Of a stretch of DNA of 64,000 nucleotides, positions 33,650-45,372 are shown piece after piece; position 1 is the stretch's first letter; each line of letters opens with the position of its first letter. The position numbers and the translations under genes were made by a program. The stretch covers positions 38,176,001 through 38,240,000 of the forward strand of contig JARDYH010000002.1 in NCBI GenBank assembly GCA_029215795.1, read 5' to 3'. The notes beneath the pieces are model-generated. The model ran no database searches. It saw only the letters and a list, made by a program, of their open reading frames with translations, and was not told the origin of the DNA. Source of the DNA: Anniella stebbinsi (lineage: Eukaryota > Chordata > Lepidosauria > Squamata > Anniellidae).

Positions 33650-33850
33650 ATGTAGGATGTAGGGTGTCCACTTTTATAGAGAACACTCCTCTCTTTGAAA
33701 GGCTGGATAGCAGGCTGAGCAAGCCACACAGGTCACCTGGTTACAGTCTTCAGTATTTCTATTTAAATTATAATATTTTTAATGTGCATATATACATACA
33801 AATTAGCATTTTATACACATTTGTGTCCTCCTTTTGGTGATTTGTAAGTG
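33650..33850. mobile_element. Foldback element, GAGGACAC family, copy 2 (diverged)
   Basis: It starts AGGGTGTCCACTTTTATAGA and ends TTTGTGTCCTCCTTTTGGTG. The interior CTGAGCAAGCCACACAGGTC and the ATTTAAATTATAATATTTTT block match 13600-13700. Confidence 0.5.
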
Positions 33851-34879
33851 GTCTCTCCAGTGGGATTGCAGCCTCCAAATATGCATCTGGCACAAGAAAA
33901 TGTTTAGCATAGTAAATCTATGAAAGTCTCATGTACATTGTCACATAAGACAATACAGCATGCGCTTCGATTGTCTCTGGCCTCCAGTCCCATTGACACG
34001 TTGTGAATTTTATGTGAGCACTGAAATAGGTATGTGGGTAACCTTCACACATAAAAATCTGCATATGGTTTTTACATTTTTTCCCTACCCAAGATGGATA
34101 CAGATGTCCATGCTATGAGCAGAGATTGTGTTCGGTGCAAATGCACAAGCGAAAAACCACACTGAATGACAGCAACAATAGTTAAGCAGGACACTCTCAG
34201 TGAACCTCCTCCCTAAATCGCCCACCTCCTCCTGGGCACTTTTGTGGCTATTCATTTGCCTCTCTTCTTCTAGGCCTACAGTAACATCTCCCAGAAAGAG
34301 AGGGAGAACAAGGTGTCCTGAGATTACTGCGCCTTCTCCTTTTTCCTCACTCACTAGGAGAAGGTAGGAGCACAGACTCCAGCAAGGAGAAGGAGCAGTA
34401 CGGCCAGGAGGCTCCAGGTTTTGGTAGAAGCTCGCTACTGTGATGTGAGCCAATAAAGTTGACCCAACTCCAGCCCTGTGAACCATAATGCCTTTCAAAA
34501 AGAAATGTTCTATATGCGCTGAGAAAATGCATAGCATTTGAATGGCCCTTACCCTTCTTTATTAGCAGCAATCCAAGGCCTGGCAGTGAAACAGCAACTG
34601 AATGCTGGTCAAGAGTGTAATAATAAATTTCCCAAGGAAACATAAAAGTTATGGGATAAAAGGGCAGGTCCTGATAAGGATCATGAACTGGCTAAAAATC
34701 AGTAAAGAGTTTGAAGGAAGAAATGGGTATTTTTCATAATGTTTCAAGGTTCTGTATTGAGACAAGTGGTATTTACTGAGACAACCTTGTTGACAAATTT
34801 AAAGTAAATATATCACTGGGCCGAGATGATATCCTTCTTAAGAGTTCTTTTTAAAAAATCAAATATGAAATTGCTGATC

Positions 34880-35800
34880 TTCCGTATATTGATAGGGTCT
34901 AATTTGGCGACAACTATGCGGGAAAGAGATCTTGGAGCCATAGCAAGAAGCTCAATGAAAGCATCAATTCAATGAGGTGAGACAGTGAAAAGGCCACATT
35001 CTGTGCTAGAAATTATTATGAAAGGGACTAAAAAAGAAACACGTAACAGTGCCATTGTTTAACTCTACGGCCTCGACCCAGCCTTTTATTTAGGTCACCA
35101 GGAATTCAATGCAAGCAAGGGCACTGAACACCACACTGCTAAGTGAGTGAAGCAGCTATTTGGTTTCTGTGATAGCTGCAGAGGAAGGAAAGGCACCTCA
35201 TCTCTGACCAGTACAGAATTGCAGTAGGCTGGTGGGGAAAGGATGGATCATGCTAGCTGCTTTCCGTCAGAAGGCGATAGGTAGAATGCAGTTGTTTTTA
35301 CCACAGTGCTAGATCATAGTCCACATATCCATGTTTATTGTGGATAATAGGGCTAATTTTCCTCCATGGCCAACATAGTAATTACAGGCTAGTAAAAAGA
35401 ACAACCCTGCAGGCTTTGTGGGTTTATTTACAAGACTGACAAGACCACATTTAGGTCGTTATCACACACGGTTTTAAGCACACCCACCTCAACTTTGCTC
35501 CACTTCTTCAGCGCTGAGTTTGCATCACCTCCTTTCCCTCCTGCTGCTCCCTCCCCCTGAGGTCACAGGTTTTAGTTTCTGTTTGGATTTATCCCTCAAC
35601 GGGCAAAGTCCGTTTCAGGCAAGTTTGCAAAGCCCACCACGTGTGATTCAAAAGCTAGATTCACATAGGAAACAGACGGGGAACCGCAGAAGCAATGGGG
35701 TGGGGGGAATAGTACGTGTGATAAAGCCCTCAAAATACTGCATACAGTTCGTTGGCCCATCTCAAAAGGGTTATATTGCTGGAAACGGTACAGAATCGGC
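34880..35800 (+). mobile_element. CR1-like LINE ORF2 remnant, interrupted by a MITE
   Basis: GAAAGAGATCTTGGAGCCAT, ATTATTATGAAAGGGACTAA and, after the interruption, AAAATACTGCATACAGTTCG with GGAAACGGTACAGAATCGGC match CR1 ORF2 3' wording in order. Between the last two sits an element with complementary ends TTATCACACACG / CGTGTGATAA (about 35455-35728). Confidence 0.6.
35455..35728. mobile_element. MITE inserted into CR1 remnant
   Basis: About 274 bp with inverted ends GTCGTTATCACACACG and GTACGTGTGATAAAGCC. It separates CACATTTAG from CTCAAAATACTGCATACAG, which are adjacent in CR1. A target duplication is not evident. Confidence 0.5.
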
Positions 35801-35878
35801 CAGGAAGACTCCTTTCCCTGATGAATTTATGTCTGTTGTGCTGCTTTTAAATATCTAGGAATTCTGACACACACATCC

Positions 35879-35912
<34 letters not shown>

Positions 35913-35941
35913 ACCACCACCACCACCACCACCACCACTAC
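35879..35941. repeat. (AC)n followed by (CAC)n microsatellite
   Basis: About 30 bp of AC units passing directly into CAC/ACC triplets. Confidence 0.95.
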
Positions 35942-36244
35942 TAAAACTATACCCCACAGGTTAAGGTAAGGTTAGTGTATTTAAATGGCTTTTGGTGTTA
36001 TTCTAAGTGTGTAAGTTTTGCATAATATGCCAAAATCCATCGTTCACTTTACAGCAAGTAGTTAAAACGTTTATGTAACACTCTGTAGATTTTCACAGCA
36101 TTTGAAAAAATGCTTAAAATCCATCTCTCCCCATACTTTTCGATAAAGCTCTCCCCATTACAGTACCCCACCACCACTAAAGCTTTCTCTGCTTTAATAC
36201 CTGACATGACTAGCAAAACACTCTAAGGAAAGTTTGCAGAGCAA

Positions 36245-36310
36245 TCCTATTTATCTCTACTCAGAAATAAGCCCAACAGACAAGTTCAAGGCGGCTTACT
36301 CCCAGATACA
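36245..36310. repeat. AGTAAGTCCCATTG-type hairpin repeat
   Basis: CAATCCTATTTATCTCTACT, CAGAAATAAGCC and GGCGGCTTACTCCCAG. Similar copies are at 29735-29845, 45030-45210 and 51970-52035. Confidence 0.6.
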
Positions 36311-36460
36311 GCTTGCCCTCCATTACTGCATGTTAAGTAGTGGCTAAAGGGCACTGGAGCCCTGCCAAAGAATTAAAAAAAGGGGACTGGGTAAAAGTTG
36401 GATCCATGAAACCAAAAACAGAACCTCATAATTGCATTTGATTTTTAAAGGGACCCCCCC

Positions 36461-37070
36461 AAACCATAGTCATATCACAAAGCACACCTGCCTCCATGGA
36501 TTTTTCATAAAATTCAGGGATCTGCTACTCATGGGTGCCTCCACAGCATAAGAATATGGATCCAGAGCACAGATCCTCATGGATCTCATGATTTTTACAA
36601 GCAAAATACCTCAAACCACCATCACGTCACAGAGCACCTCTGCCTTCACAGACTGAACCATGAGAATCATGGATCCACCACTCATTGGTGCCATCACAGT
36701 GCAAAAACATGGATCCAAGGCATGGATCCTCCGGCATCCTCATTTTCACAGGACCCCCCCCCCCCCAAAACCGCCGTTAAATCAGAGAGCACATCTGCCT
36801 CCTCAGACTGAAACATGAAAATCATGGCTCTTTCACTTGATGGCACCGTCACAGCATAAAAGCATGGATCTTCATGATTTTTACAAGCAAAGTGCCCCAA
36901 ACCACAATCAAATCACAGGACATAACCACAATCAAATCACAGGACATATCTGTATTCATGGACTGGACCATAAAAATCATGGATCCTGAATTCGTAGGCG
37001 CAAAATCATGGATCAAAGGCACAGATCTAGATGATTTTATATAAGTTTTACATGGAAAATCCTCCAAATC
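36461..37070 (+). repeat. Short satellite array, units of about 152 bp
   Basis: Four diverged tandem units begin AAACCATAGTCATATCAC (36461), AAACCACCATCACGTCAC (36613), AAACCGCCGTTAAATCAG (36768) and AAACCACAATCAAATCAC (36899), with spacings of 152, 155 and 131 bp. Each continues with a GAGCAC..CTGCCT box, an ACTGAACCATGAAAATCATG box and a CAAAAACATGGATCC box. A 24-bp stretch (ACCACAATCAAATCACAGG plus ACATA) is itself duplicated at 36901-36948. Confidence 0.8.
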
Positions 37071-37074
37071 ACCA

Positions 37075-37325
37075 TTATTATTATTATTATTATTATTATA
37101 ATTTTGTAAACTCTGGGCGGTTTACAAAAATTAAAAACACTGAGCATTAAAAAACCGAGATACAAAATTTAAAACCATAAAAAAGCATACAAACGTGTTA
37201 TAAATACAATATCATTTAAAAACAACCATTCTGGGTCAAACCACCACCACCACAACAAAACCCTCAATATACCCTGTTAAATGCCTGGGATAAGAGGAAA
37301 GTCTTGACCTAGCGCCAAAAAGATA
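37075..37325 (-). mobile_element. LINE 3' fragment in reverse orientation with (TAT)n
   Basis: A (TAT)n run, then CTCTGGGCGGTTTACAAAAA and poly-adenine-rich sequence, the reverse complement of an L2-type 3' end. It separates the satellite array from an inverted satellite unit. Confidence 0.6.
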
Positions 37326-37329
37326 ACAA

Positions 37330-37460
37330 TGCTGTGGTATTAAATCATAAGGATGCATGCCTTAGATCCATGTTTTTGTGCCGTGACGGTGCCTACAAGT
37401 GCCGGATCTGTGATGTTTATGGTTCAGTCTGTAGAGATTTCATGGATCTGGCTTTGACTT
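37330..37460 (-). repeat. Inverted unit of the same satellite
   Basis: GATCCATGTTTTTGTGCCGT, GACGGTGCCTACAAGTGC and TTATGGTTCAGTCTGTAGAG are the reverse complement of the satellite boxes at 36461-37070. Confidence 0.7.
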
Positions 37461-37849
37461 TCTTTCCCCCAAAAGTGTCTAATTTTACTGCTAGGATGTG
37501 ACATGCTGCTTGCCTACAAGAGATATAAAAATATATCCGATAACCAAATTAGGGAGATTAAGATGTAGGTTTATTCTTTTTAAATGAAATAAAACTCAAC
37601 TAATTATGCTTGTGCATGATTATTTATAATCGCTTTTAAGATATTTGCAACTTCTTTTTACAATCGATTGCAAAGTTATTTTTTTGCAAAACAATTTAGA
37701 AATGTTTCCGCAGAGAAGAAACTGCATGCCTTTAAAGTTTTCAATGGCAATTAATTTTTGTAGAGAATAGCAGACAAAATTGAGCATGGCTTCTTTAAGA
37801 AAAAAAGCACGTGATGCACGGGACTTTTGAAGCAGAACAAGATGGCTGA

Positions 37850-38261
37850 TTCTTGGGGGTTATAAGTCCCTGGAGTTATTGGAAGGAGAATTAATTGGGT
37901 GGGCCAGAACTACTGCTGGTTTAGCATATCTGCCACAGAAAAGGGAAATAATTTGAAAGGCGGTCCAAGTAGGGAATCGGATTAAGCCGAGACTGCAGTG
38001 TAAACGGGAGGAGGCCGTAGTGGCGGAAACGGAACGAAAGTGGCTGAAGTTCTCAAATGTAATCGGTGAATCTGCTCAGTAGCAGGTCTTATTGAGCGAT
38101 GGGACTTACTCCCAGGTAAGAGCGAACTGCAGCCTTAGTGACCAAAGCGCGGGAGCCGGATTTGCAGCTCGACGTCAAATCCTATTTTGTTTGTGGGATT
38201 TTAAAAAAACAAAACAAGGTAAAAAAACCGATCACCGCTCCTCTTTCTCTCCGCAAACTGG
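37850..38261 (+). promoter_or_regulatory. Possible promoter and first exon of a plus-strand transcript
   Basis: This region has more CpG than its flanks, a YY1-like AAGATGGCTG at about 37839, and ends with a strong donor CTGG|GTAAGT at 38262. A partner acceptor for an open exon lies at about 40772. The evidence is circumstantial: no coding sequence is recognised here. Confidence 0.3.
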
Positions 38262-38282
38262 GTAAGTAGCTTAATGCAGCTT

Positions 38283-38395
38283 TTGCCAGCCTGTAGGTTG
38301 CCAAATGGGTTGGACTGCAACTCCCATCATTCCCAAGAAATAAGAGTTGCAGTCGAACACACCGGAAGGGCCCCAGGTTGGGGGAGCTTGACGGC
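38283..38395. repeat. Hairpin repeat copy
   Basis: GGTTGGACTGCAACTCCCAT and AGAGTTGCAGTCGAACACAC form complementary arms of the GGACTACAACT family. Confidence 0.65.
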
Positions 38396-39707
38396 TCATA
38401 AAGTAGTCCGATTTGTCAGTGAGCATCTTATTTTAAAGCTTTTGTTGGGAGGGGAGCATGAACAGGGCTTCAGTGAAGCCTCTGGAATAGGTTGCTTCTG
38501 ACCGTGGGCAGAGTTCGTTTTCCTAGCTGATGGGTTTAGGGCTCATGTGAATAGTACCAACAGCTGCAGGGCTGCTTGCTTCCGGGGTAACGCGCGAAGT
38601 TCACTCTACGATCTCTCACCGTATTAGTTTCCACAGGGTGATGGCATGGCGCGGCGGTATGGGCTCTTCTCCCTTGGTCTCAGTATTCTCGCGTTACTGG
38701 GGAAAAGGAGCCGCGCAACAGAGTAATGCAAGAACCCCACTTAAGTGCAACAGACTGTAGTGAGCCACTGCATTTTGAACGCTACCCAACGTAATAAAAC
38801 TAGCACATCAGACAAAGAGGGGCAGATTCTGGTCCAGATCTCATTTTTTGGGATTAGTTTTCTACGTCCTGGGAGCCTTGATTTTAAGCGCAGGGGAGCA
38901 TGACCTCCACTTGCGTTCCCACCTCACTCGGCCACGTGGCTTTCACGCAGAGCAGGATGGCTTTGAGCCCAGTAACTGATTGAGCCAGTGATGGCGAAGA
39001 GCTGAGCTTTTCAAAACTCCATGGATCTTCGCCTAGGATCTTGTTGGGCGTTGGAAGAATGAATGGTTAGCCTGCTCTCTCTGTGGTGATACAGTTCATA
39101 GGGTCTTAATAGTCGGTGTGTATTCATCATTTTGGCACTTAACGACTTTTTTAAAAGCAGCAACCTTGAAGTGCATATAGAGAAGCTATGACTGTTCTAA
39201 TTTCCGGAGGGGTAGCAGTGTTGCAGCAGAGCCTTGTGCCACATAACTGTTCTCAATTGCACAAGCAGGGAGCCCCACTAACTCCAAGCTTTGCTTATGT
39301 GGTTTTCAGCAGTTGCAGGTACAAGTGGTGTGTGTCCAACACCCAGGATTTCAAAAAGCATAGGTCCACCATGGGAAAGCTGTGTCTGTATCATTCTGTT
39401 TCAGCAAAAACAAAATTGTGTGACACTAGCATAGGTGGGGAATCTCTGGCCTACAGACTGGATGCAGCATGAAACCTTGCCTCTCCCCCTGTCTGCAGCA
39501 ATTTGGCTTGAAAAAATGCAATCCAGAGTGGAAAGTTTTGGAGCTTAACTGCAGTGTGTGTATGTTGGGTGTGGGAGTAGAGTTGATGAGGGAAAGATTA
39601 AGCATGCTACAATCTTCTCCCCTCCCAGTAGTAATTGGGCTTGGGCTAAGCCAAACTTAATTAGAGCTAGAGGGGAGAATCTGTGTATCTATATTGGGGA
39701 TGAGTAA

Positions 39708-39820
39708 CTTGTTGCCCTCCAGCTGTTTTGCCCTACAAATTCCATCATCCCTCACCATTGGCTATGCTGGCTGATGAAAGTTGTGGCCTTCCATATATTT
39801 TGGCCTACAAGTAGCCCATC
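39708..39820. repeat. Hairpin repeat copy
   Basis: TTGCCCTCCAGCTGTTTTGC, CTACAAATTCCATCATCC and TGGCTGATGAAAGTTGTGGC belong to the same family. Confidence 0.6.
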
Positions 39821-40772
39821 CCTGGTCTATGCAGATTCACACAAGTGCACCTGCTGACACACGTCATCTATATCTTTGTAAAAATCAGATGTGGCAGTTC
39901 GTAATAGGGAATCCCTGTTGGTTCACAAATTTAACTTTGTTATTGGAAATTGTATTATATATGAGAATGTCACTTTAAAGCCACAGGTACCTGGCTGATA
40001 TACTACTTACAAGGAGCAAGGCAACCTGGGCTCCTCTTAGATACTTGCAGGCAAAATTAGAGGTGGGTGGGGGGACATAAGATGAATTCAGTAAACTGTA
40101 GGGCTTCCTTTACTCCCCCCCCTGCCCCAAGTGGGAAGAGCACAGAAGTACACGTACAAGATTACTTGCTTTCTTTGAAGGATTTTTCAGTTCAAACACA
40201 TACATTTATTTCTTCTCTGTGGGAAGTTTCCTTTGTTCATTATGTTTCTGTCACTGTCCTTTGCGGTTTCTTTGTGGGGAAGGGGGAAATGGAAAGATGC
40301 TTCTGAAGTGCCTGGGTAACATGAAAGTAGCAGGCTCAATGGTCAAGAAAAAATTAGGACCTTGCTCTATCAGATTCTCAATATGGCTGCAGCCAAAATA
40401 CCCACTGGGAAATCAAATGCGTAAATATTTGTGAAACTCATAGCTAAATATTAGATACATCTCTTGCACAATTAATAAGTGTCAAGTTATGGAGGACTGA
40501 GAAAATAAGGCAGTTATAAGTACTGCATTTATTGGTTACAACCTCCAATATTAAAATTGCAATAGCAAGTCATGTTCCTTAGACCTCTGTAGGAACAGTG
40601 TTGCCCATTGCATATATTTCCAACACTGCTTAAGGAAATATATCCTCTTGAGTTCTTATCTATTCAGTGGTCTTATTTCTTCAAAGCTTCCATTAAATTT
40701 AGGCTTCTGCACAAGGAGTAATGTACTATTTGTATTTGAACAAGTCAAACCATAAACATTTTTTCCTCAATA

Positions 40773-40954
40773 GGTTGAGCAAGAAATCTGTGAAAAAGCC
40801 GGACTCAGTTGAGATTATTGCAAGACAGAAGATATGGATACTACCTCAAAAAATGGATGCCGTGCCAGCACACCACAAAGTTTTTGTAAACTACAATAAG
40901 CAATACTGTGTTAATGTACCTCTACGTTCTACAAGTGTTAAGAGGACCTATTAG
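40773..40954 (+). CDS. Candidate last exon of an unidentified plus-strand gene
   Basis: The acceptor TTTTTTCCTCAATAG|GTTGAG opens a frame of about 59 codons (including KIWILPQKMDAVPAHHKVFV) ending in TAG. A downstream AATAAA at 41365-41370 would end the transcript about 450 bp before the AGGF1 3' end, tail to tail. The position and orientation correspond to ZBED3 in mammals, but there is no BED zinc finger or other ZBED3 resemblance. The family was not recognised. A frame this length has a several-percent chance of arising randomly, so it could equally be a lncRNA exon or nothing. Confidence 0.25.
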
Positions 40955-41363
40955 AAGTTAAGTGACATGTTGGTGTAGAAAAACTTACTTCTGCTTATCT
41001 TTATTCTCCTACATCATTTTTTAGCCAATTTAAGAATGTAATTCCGCTTTTCCACATGTCTGTAGTACTGACCTGTGTGTTTTGAGAATGGTCTTTCCAG
41101 ATTTTACTGTGAGAATACAGTGTAACACTTTCCTCCTGAAATATGATTAAAGTGTCATTTTGCTCTTCAGCTCTAAAGGTGTGAGATTCATACATGATTA
41201 AGGCCTGTCATGAGTGCATTAGTTAAAATGAATTGTTGATGTTGATTTGAAAAACAACAGCTGATTACTGCAGAAACTGGTAGTAGCACTATGAGATTAA
41301 AAGGAATGTAAAATATTATACTTAAGGGGGAATCTACCTTAATAGCAAATGTCACAGTGGTTT

Positions 41364-41371
41364 CAATAAAA
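41364..41371 (+). terminator. Possible polyadenylation signal of the plus-strand candidate
   Basis: AATAAA at 41365-41370 followed by a TG-rich stretch (GTATGCATTGTTG). An alternative ATTAAA lies near 41144. Confidence 0.35.
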
Positions 41372-41844
41372 GGTATGCATTGTTGAAAAGGTAAGAGAGG
41401 GGACATGTTGAAGCAGTAACTGGTGCCATTTGGAGACTTAAGACAGTTCTGATCAGCTAAAAACTTAGTTGTTGAAGCACACTGAACTCTAGCTGCAATC
41501 TAAGGGCCTAAATTGGTTTCAAAAGAAACTTAAAATCGTTTAGTATTAACTCTCTTCCCTCACACTGCAAAAAGCTTAAATAGTGACTTGTTCCTTTAAA
41601 GCCATTAGAGAAGATCAGAAGGAAAGCTTTGCTTGGAGTAGTTAGTGCAAGTACTTCACTGTTTTGAGAGCAAGGTACGCTATGATAAAGTACACACTTT
41701 TAGTTACTGGCCAGTTGGATTAACTCCCAAATCAGATTGGTCTACCCATATGTACAAGTAGCATAATAGATTAATACAAATGAAGCTTGATGTGAACCCA
41801 TTCCCATCTGCCTCCATGCACATTCATGAACTAAAGACTCTCAA

Positions 41845-42943
41845 CACAAGTTGAAAGCACTGGTTTATTAATATTTCAATAAATAAGTGTTCCAACTTCT
41901 GCTCTGAAGCAGAAAAGAAAGAAAAACTAAGAGTCCTGGCCTAAATTCCATTGCCAGCAATGGATACATGACAGGCCCAATAGGTTAATAAATAGTACTA
42001 GTCTGCTGAAACCTTAAGCCATCCCTTGGATTTCAAGGCTTACTGCAGCATAGCTTGAAGACAGAGATAGCGGTCTACTTACTAAGGCTAATCTACACTT
42101 TTAAGAATACTGTGGTACAGAACTCTTGGATTGTACCGCTGCAAAATACATTACTGATTCCCTGAACATACAAAAGTAGCACATATTGAAACAGACTAGG
42201 CTAGAGATGTCCATGTATGCTAGCATTTCAGAGAATTCTTTAATCCAGCAAATATATGGCACCCCACTTGAATTCTGTAGTAGGACTGCACCATACAATT
42301 CTTTGTGTAGAGCAGCTTTGAATATCATGGCAGTTTCCGAACATGCTACCTCAATAGAGTACCACAAGCTTTATACACAATCCTCACAGTTCTTCACAGA
42401 AGAAAACCAAAGTTCTCTACATTTCTTCATCAAAAACAGTGATAGTACATTTAAAATAGGATTGTTGTCTAACACATTATTAGACAGTCTGTTAATTTCA
42501 TATATGAATGAAGTGAGGGGTATCAGTGCTGTTCCTCTTTTTCTACAAATCTAAAAAGTGAACATTTACAAGGCATATTTTGCATCAGTCCACATACTGA
42601 GATCCATGAAGTGTCCAAAACAGATTAAAAATTAATATTTCATTCATTGACCTGGTGGGTTAAAAATAATCAATGAGCAAGTGATTTACCACCTAAATTA
42701 CCCACATGTTCCACAATGCTAATCTCAAAATCCCTTCAAGACTTGGGCCATTCAAATTCATGCATATCTTAGGACGAAAAGTATGATTTAAACAAAAACA
42801 GCAAGTAAACTGAACAATGAATTGCAGTTAATGAGCCTATTCAGCAGTCTAAGAAATAAACTACAAATAACCCAGCTTCCACTTTAGCATAAAATAAAAA
42901 TATTTTAACTATTTAAACATGTTAAGAAATTAAACTATACGCT
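41845..42943 (-). other. AGGF1: AGGF1 3' UTR (inferred)
   Basis: AT-rich sequence between the stop codon at 42944-42946 and the polyadenylation signal. The 122-codon open frame on the opposite strand (42186-42554) has no family features and is treated as chance. Confidence 0.55.
41864..41869 (-). terminator. AGGF1: AGGF1 polyadenylation signal
   Basis: On the minus strand AATAAA is followed 10-25 nt later by the GT-rich CTTGTGTTGAG, a good cleavage context. It implies a 3' UTR of about 1.1 kb (about 41845-42943) after the AGGF1 stop. Confidence 0.65.
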
Positions 42944-43144
42944 TCATTCTGCAGTTTCTCTAACCCAAGGTATATCCTTTGGTACATTTTTCGGTGTTTT
43001 AGAATCTTGGAAATTTTCTGCAAATCTCTCTCTTGCTTTTTCCCAGTTCCTTTTGTTCTTAGTGTTGATTATCTGGACCTCTTCAGCAGAGAGAGGAGTA
43101 CTTGCACCTAGGCCTGCATGCTTTCTGTGCAGCTGAAGCTTGAT
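42944..43144 (-). CDS. AGGF1: AGGF1 last coding exon
   Basis: AGGF1 is an angiogenic factor with G-patch and FHA domains, also linked to RNA processing. This exon encodes its final 66 residues: IKLQLHRKHAGLG closes the G-patch region, and the C-terminus contains NKRNWEKARERFAENF and DIPWVRETAE before TGA (42944-42946). The acceptor CTGACAG|ATC is in phase 0. Human AGGF1 ends with very similar NKKNWDKARERF and PWVKGT segments. Confidence 0.95.
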   Translation of the reverse strand: MKLQLHRKHAGLGASTPLSAEEVQIINTKNKRNWEKARERFAENFQDSKTPKNVPKDIPWVRETAE

Positions 43145-45029
43145 CTGTCAGACATTGAATGCATATAAATATAAATTCAATCACAAACATGCTTCCCATA
43201 ACTTTAATATCTTGACAGGCTTAAGAGAATAATCAGTTTGATTTCCTTGTATGCTGTTACTCTGTACTTTCCTTGTTTTGTGTTCTTAGTCTGAGACACA
43301 TGCAAAAGTCTACTTGGCTATTTGAGCAATAAATTGAACTGAAAAAAAATCACATTATCCAAAAAAAAACTTATTAAAAAGAGATTATTAACCGTACTAT
43401 TTTATTGTAATTTCAAATGCCCACTTAGGCACACTGTTTATTTTATGAAAACAGCCAATGTCCTTTCCTTTTATATTTATGTATGAAAAAAGGTCTGGAA
43501 TTAGCGTGGCATCTTCAAATCTCAAAAGCATGCTTCAGTCAAGTGAATCAATAAATAATCTAGTTCGAACACCCGCCTTAAGCTATTTCTACCATACATG
43601 ACAGATACCTGTTCAACCTTCGTTTTTAGAAGGCGTCCAATGAATGAGACTCAGTTTTCCTAGACAGTTAGTTTTTAGTCCATTGCTGAACAAGCTGTTA
43701 TGGTTTGAAAATCCCCCCCCCCACAACTTTTAACCAATTGATGAACATCCTCCAGTTTAAAGTCACTGCAAGTCTTATTACACTCTCAGATCAATTTCCT
43801 ATCCTGGAAATATTTTCTTATTCAGTTATAATAGTATGTTGTGGTAATAAGAACTATGAGGCCATGGTTTCTTGGGCTTGTTGGCAACCCATAAAAATGA
43901 AATATCAGTGAGAAATTTGAATTTAATGGTTTGCTTCATCAATTCCAGTAAATATAATACCAGATCCTTACAATTAGGATTTTGCATGGTATTTGTCCTT
44001 TAGAATGACTGGCTTTTAAGACCAATTTTACATTTCCATAGAAGCAGAATAAAGGTGCAATTCTATGAGATCCACCCTGGCTACTTGTAAGCCCCTGAAC
44101 TTGGAGACTTAGAAGTAGCCATTGTAGAGCGGGAGGCGCATTGTGTTTTCCAATCTGCATTTTAGCTAGTTGGGTGTTTTTGCCCATCTAGCAGAGGCTT
44201 TGGGAGGGGAAGAGGAGGCGGCTGGGGATAGCTTGTATCCTCACGAGCCCGTCTCCTCCCCTTCCACCAGCATATCCCCTTTTACCTATCTACAAGCTTG
44301 TGTTTGTGAACATATTTCTCTCTGCCAAAGCTGTGAGGAACACAATTTCCTAGTTCTGAGGTGGAAGCCAGGAAACCGAACAATTCTGTATCCTCCAGAC
44401 GCTATCTAGGGACCACAGGTTTGCTCTAAGTCAGTTTTCAAGCCTTATTCTTGACATGCCTAAGATGTCGTTACGGTTAATGCCCACCTCAGCTACTTGA
44501 ATGCTGTGCAGTTCCTCTCATGTCTTGTTTTCCAATACAACTACTTGTTTGGTCTGTTAAGTATGAAATGTTAAACCCATGGTTTAGTCCTATGGGAATC
44601 AGTAGCAACCAACCTCAGGCTCACATCCTCCCCTCCAGCATGGTTGCACTTCCTGTTTTGAACCAACCAGATAACACTGTTTATGATTCTGAGTTGTTTA
44701 CTTTAAACTAAACCGAGTTTCCTTCATTTTGGATTAAACACAAACTGGTTAGTTCAGAACAGGAAGTGGATGTTTTCAATTTCCTCCATACAGCTACAAT
44801 GGAGACGAGAGTATGGGAACCCGAGTGTACTCATGTACGAAGTGCTAAACTATTGTTTAGCATTATGTTTGAAATGGTCATTGACCATTTGTTTTCCTAC
44901 AATATGTCCATTATTCAATATGCATTAATAATAAACAATTTAATTTATCAGTTCTTCTATATCCAGTAAAACATAAATCTCTTCTTAAAATATTACGAAC
45001 AATCTTTTTAGTGTACTACACTAACAGCT

Positions 45030-45210
45030 CAATACTATGCATGGGTCCTCAGAGGACCCATTAAGTTAAATATAACTTGCTCCCAAGTAAGTGTGTACAG
45101 GTTTGCAGCCTAAGTGTACTCTACATTCTACAACACAATCCTATAAAAGTATATCCAGAAATAAATTGATTTCAATGGGGCTTATTCTCAGGTAATCAGT
45201 ATAGGATTAC
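45030..45210. repeat. Two adjacent AGTAAGTCCCATTG-type hairpin repeats in an AGGF1 intron
   Basis: CAATACTATGCATGGGTCCT..AACTTGCTCCCAAGTAAGTG at 45030-45110 and CACAATCCTATAAAAGTATA..CAATGGGGCTTATTCTCAGG at 45130-45210. Confidence 0.6.
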
Positions 45211-45272
45211 CTATTTATTTAATTTCTATTAAATTTATTTTCTATGAAATCTTTAAATGCAAGTAGACTTAC

Positions 45273-45372
45273 CGGATCTTTTATTCCACCACCGCTCTTT
45301 CCAAGCCCATCTCCTTTCTTCCATCCCATCTTCTCCAACATTTTATGACCCCTGTTGCTATCACTAATTTCA
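45273..45372 (-). CDS. AGGF1: AGGF1 exon, G-patch core
   Basis: It encodes EISDSNRGHKMLEKMGWKKG followed by DGLGKSGGGIKDP. This is the G-patch, a glycine-rich activator motif for DEAH helicases, with all its conserved glycines. The acceptor AAAG|T and donor CCG|GTAAGT fit the phases of the neighbouring exons (one base completes the Val codon). Confidence 0.96.

Noticed and set aside
5000..41800. Search for ZBED3 between PDE8B and AGGF1
   Set aside because: No BED-type C..C..H..H finger ORF or ZBED3-like C-terminus found on either strand.
42186..42554. 122-codon plus-strand frame within the AGGF1 3' UTR
   Set aside because: No recognisable domain and antisense to an established UTR; best explained as chance.
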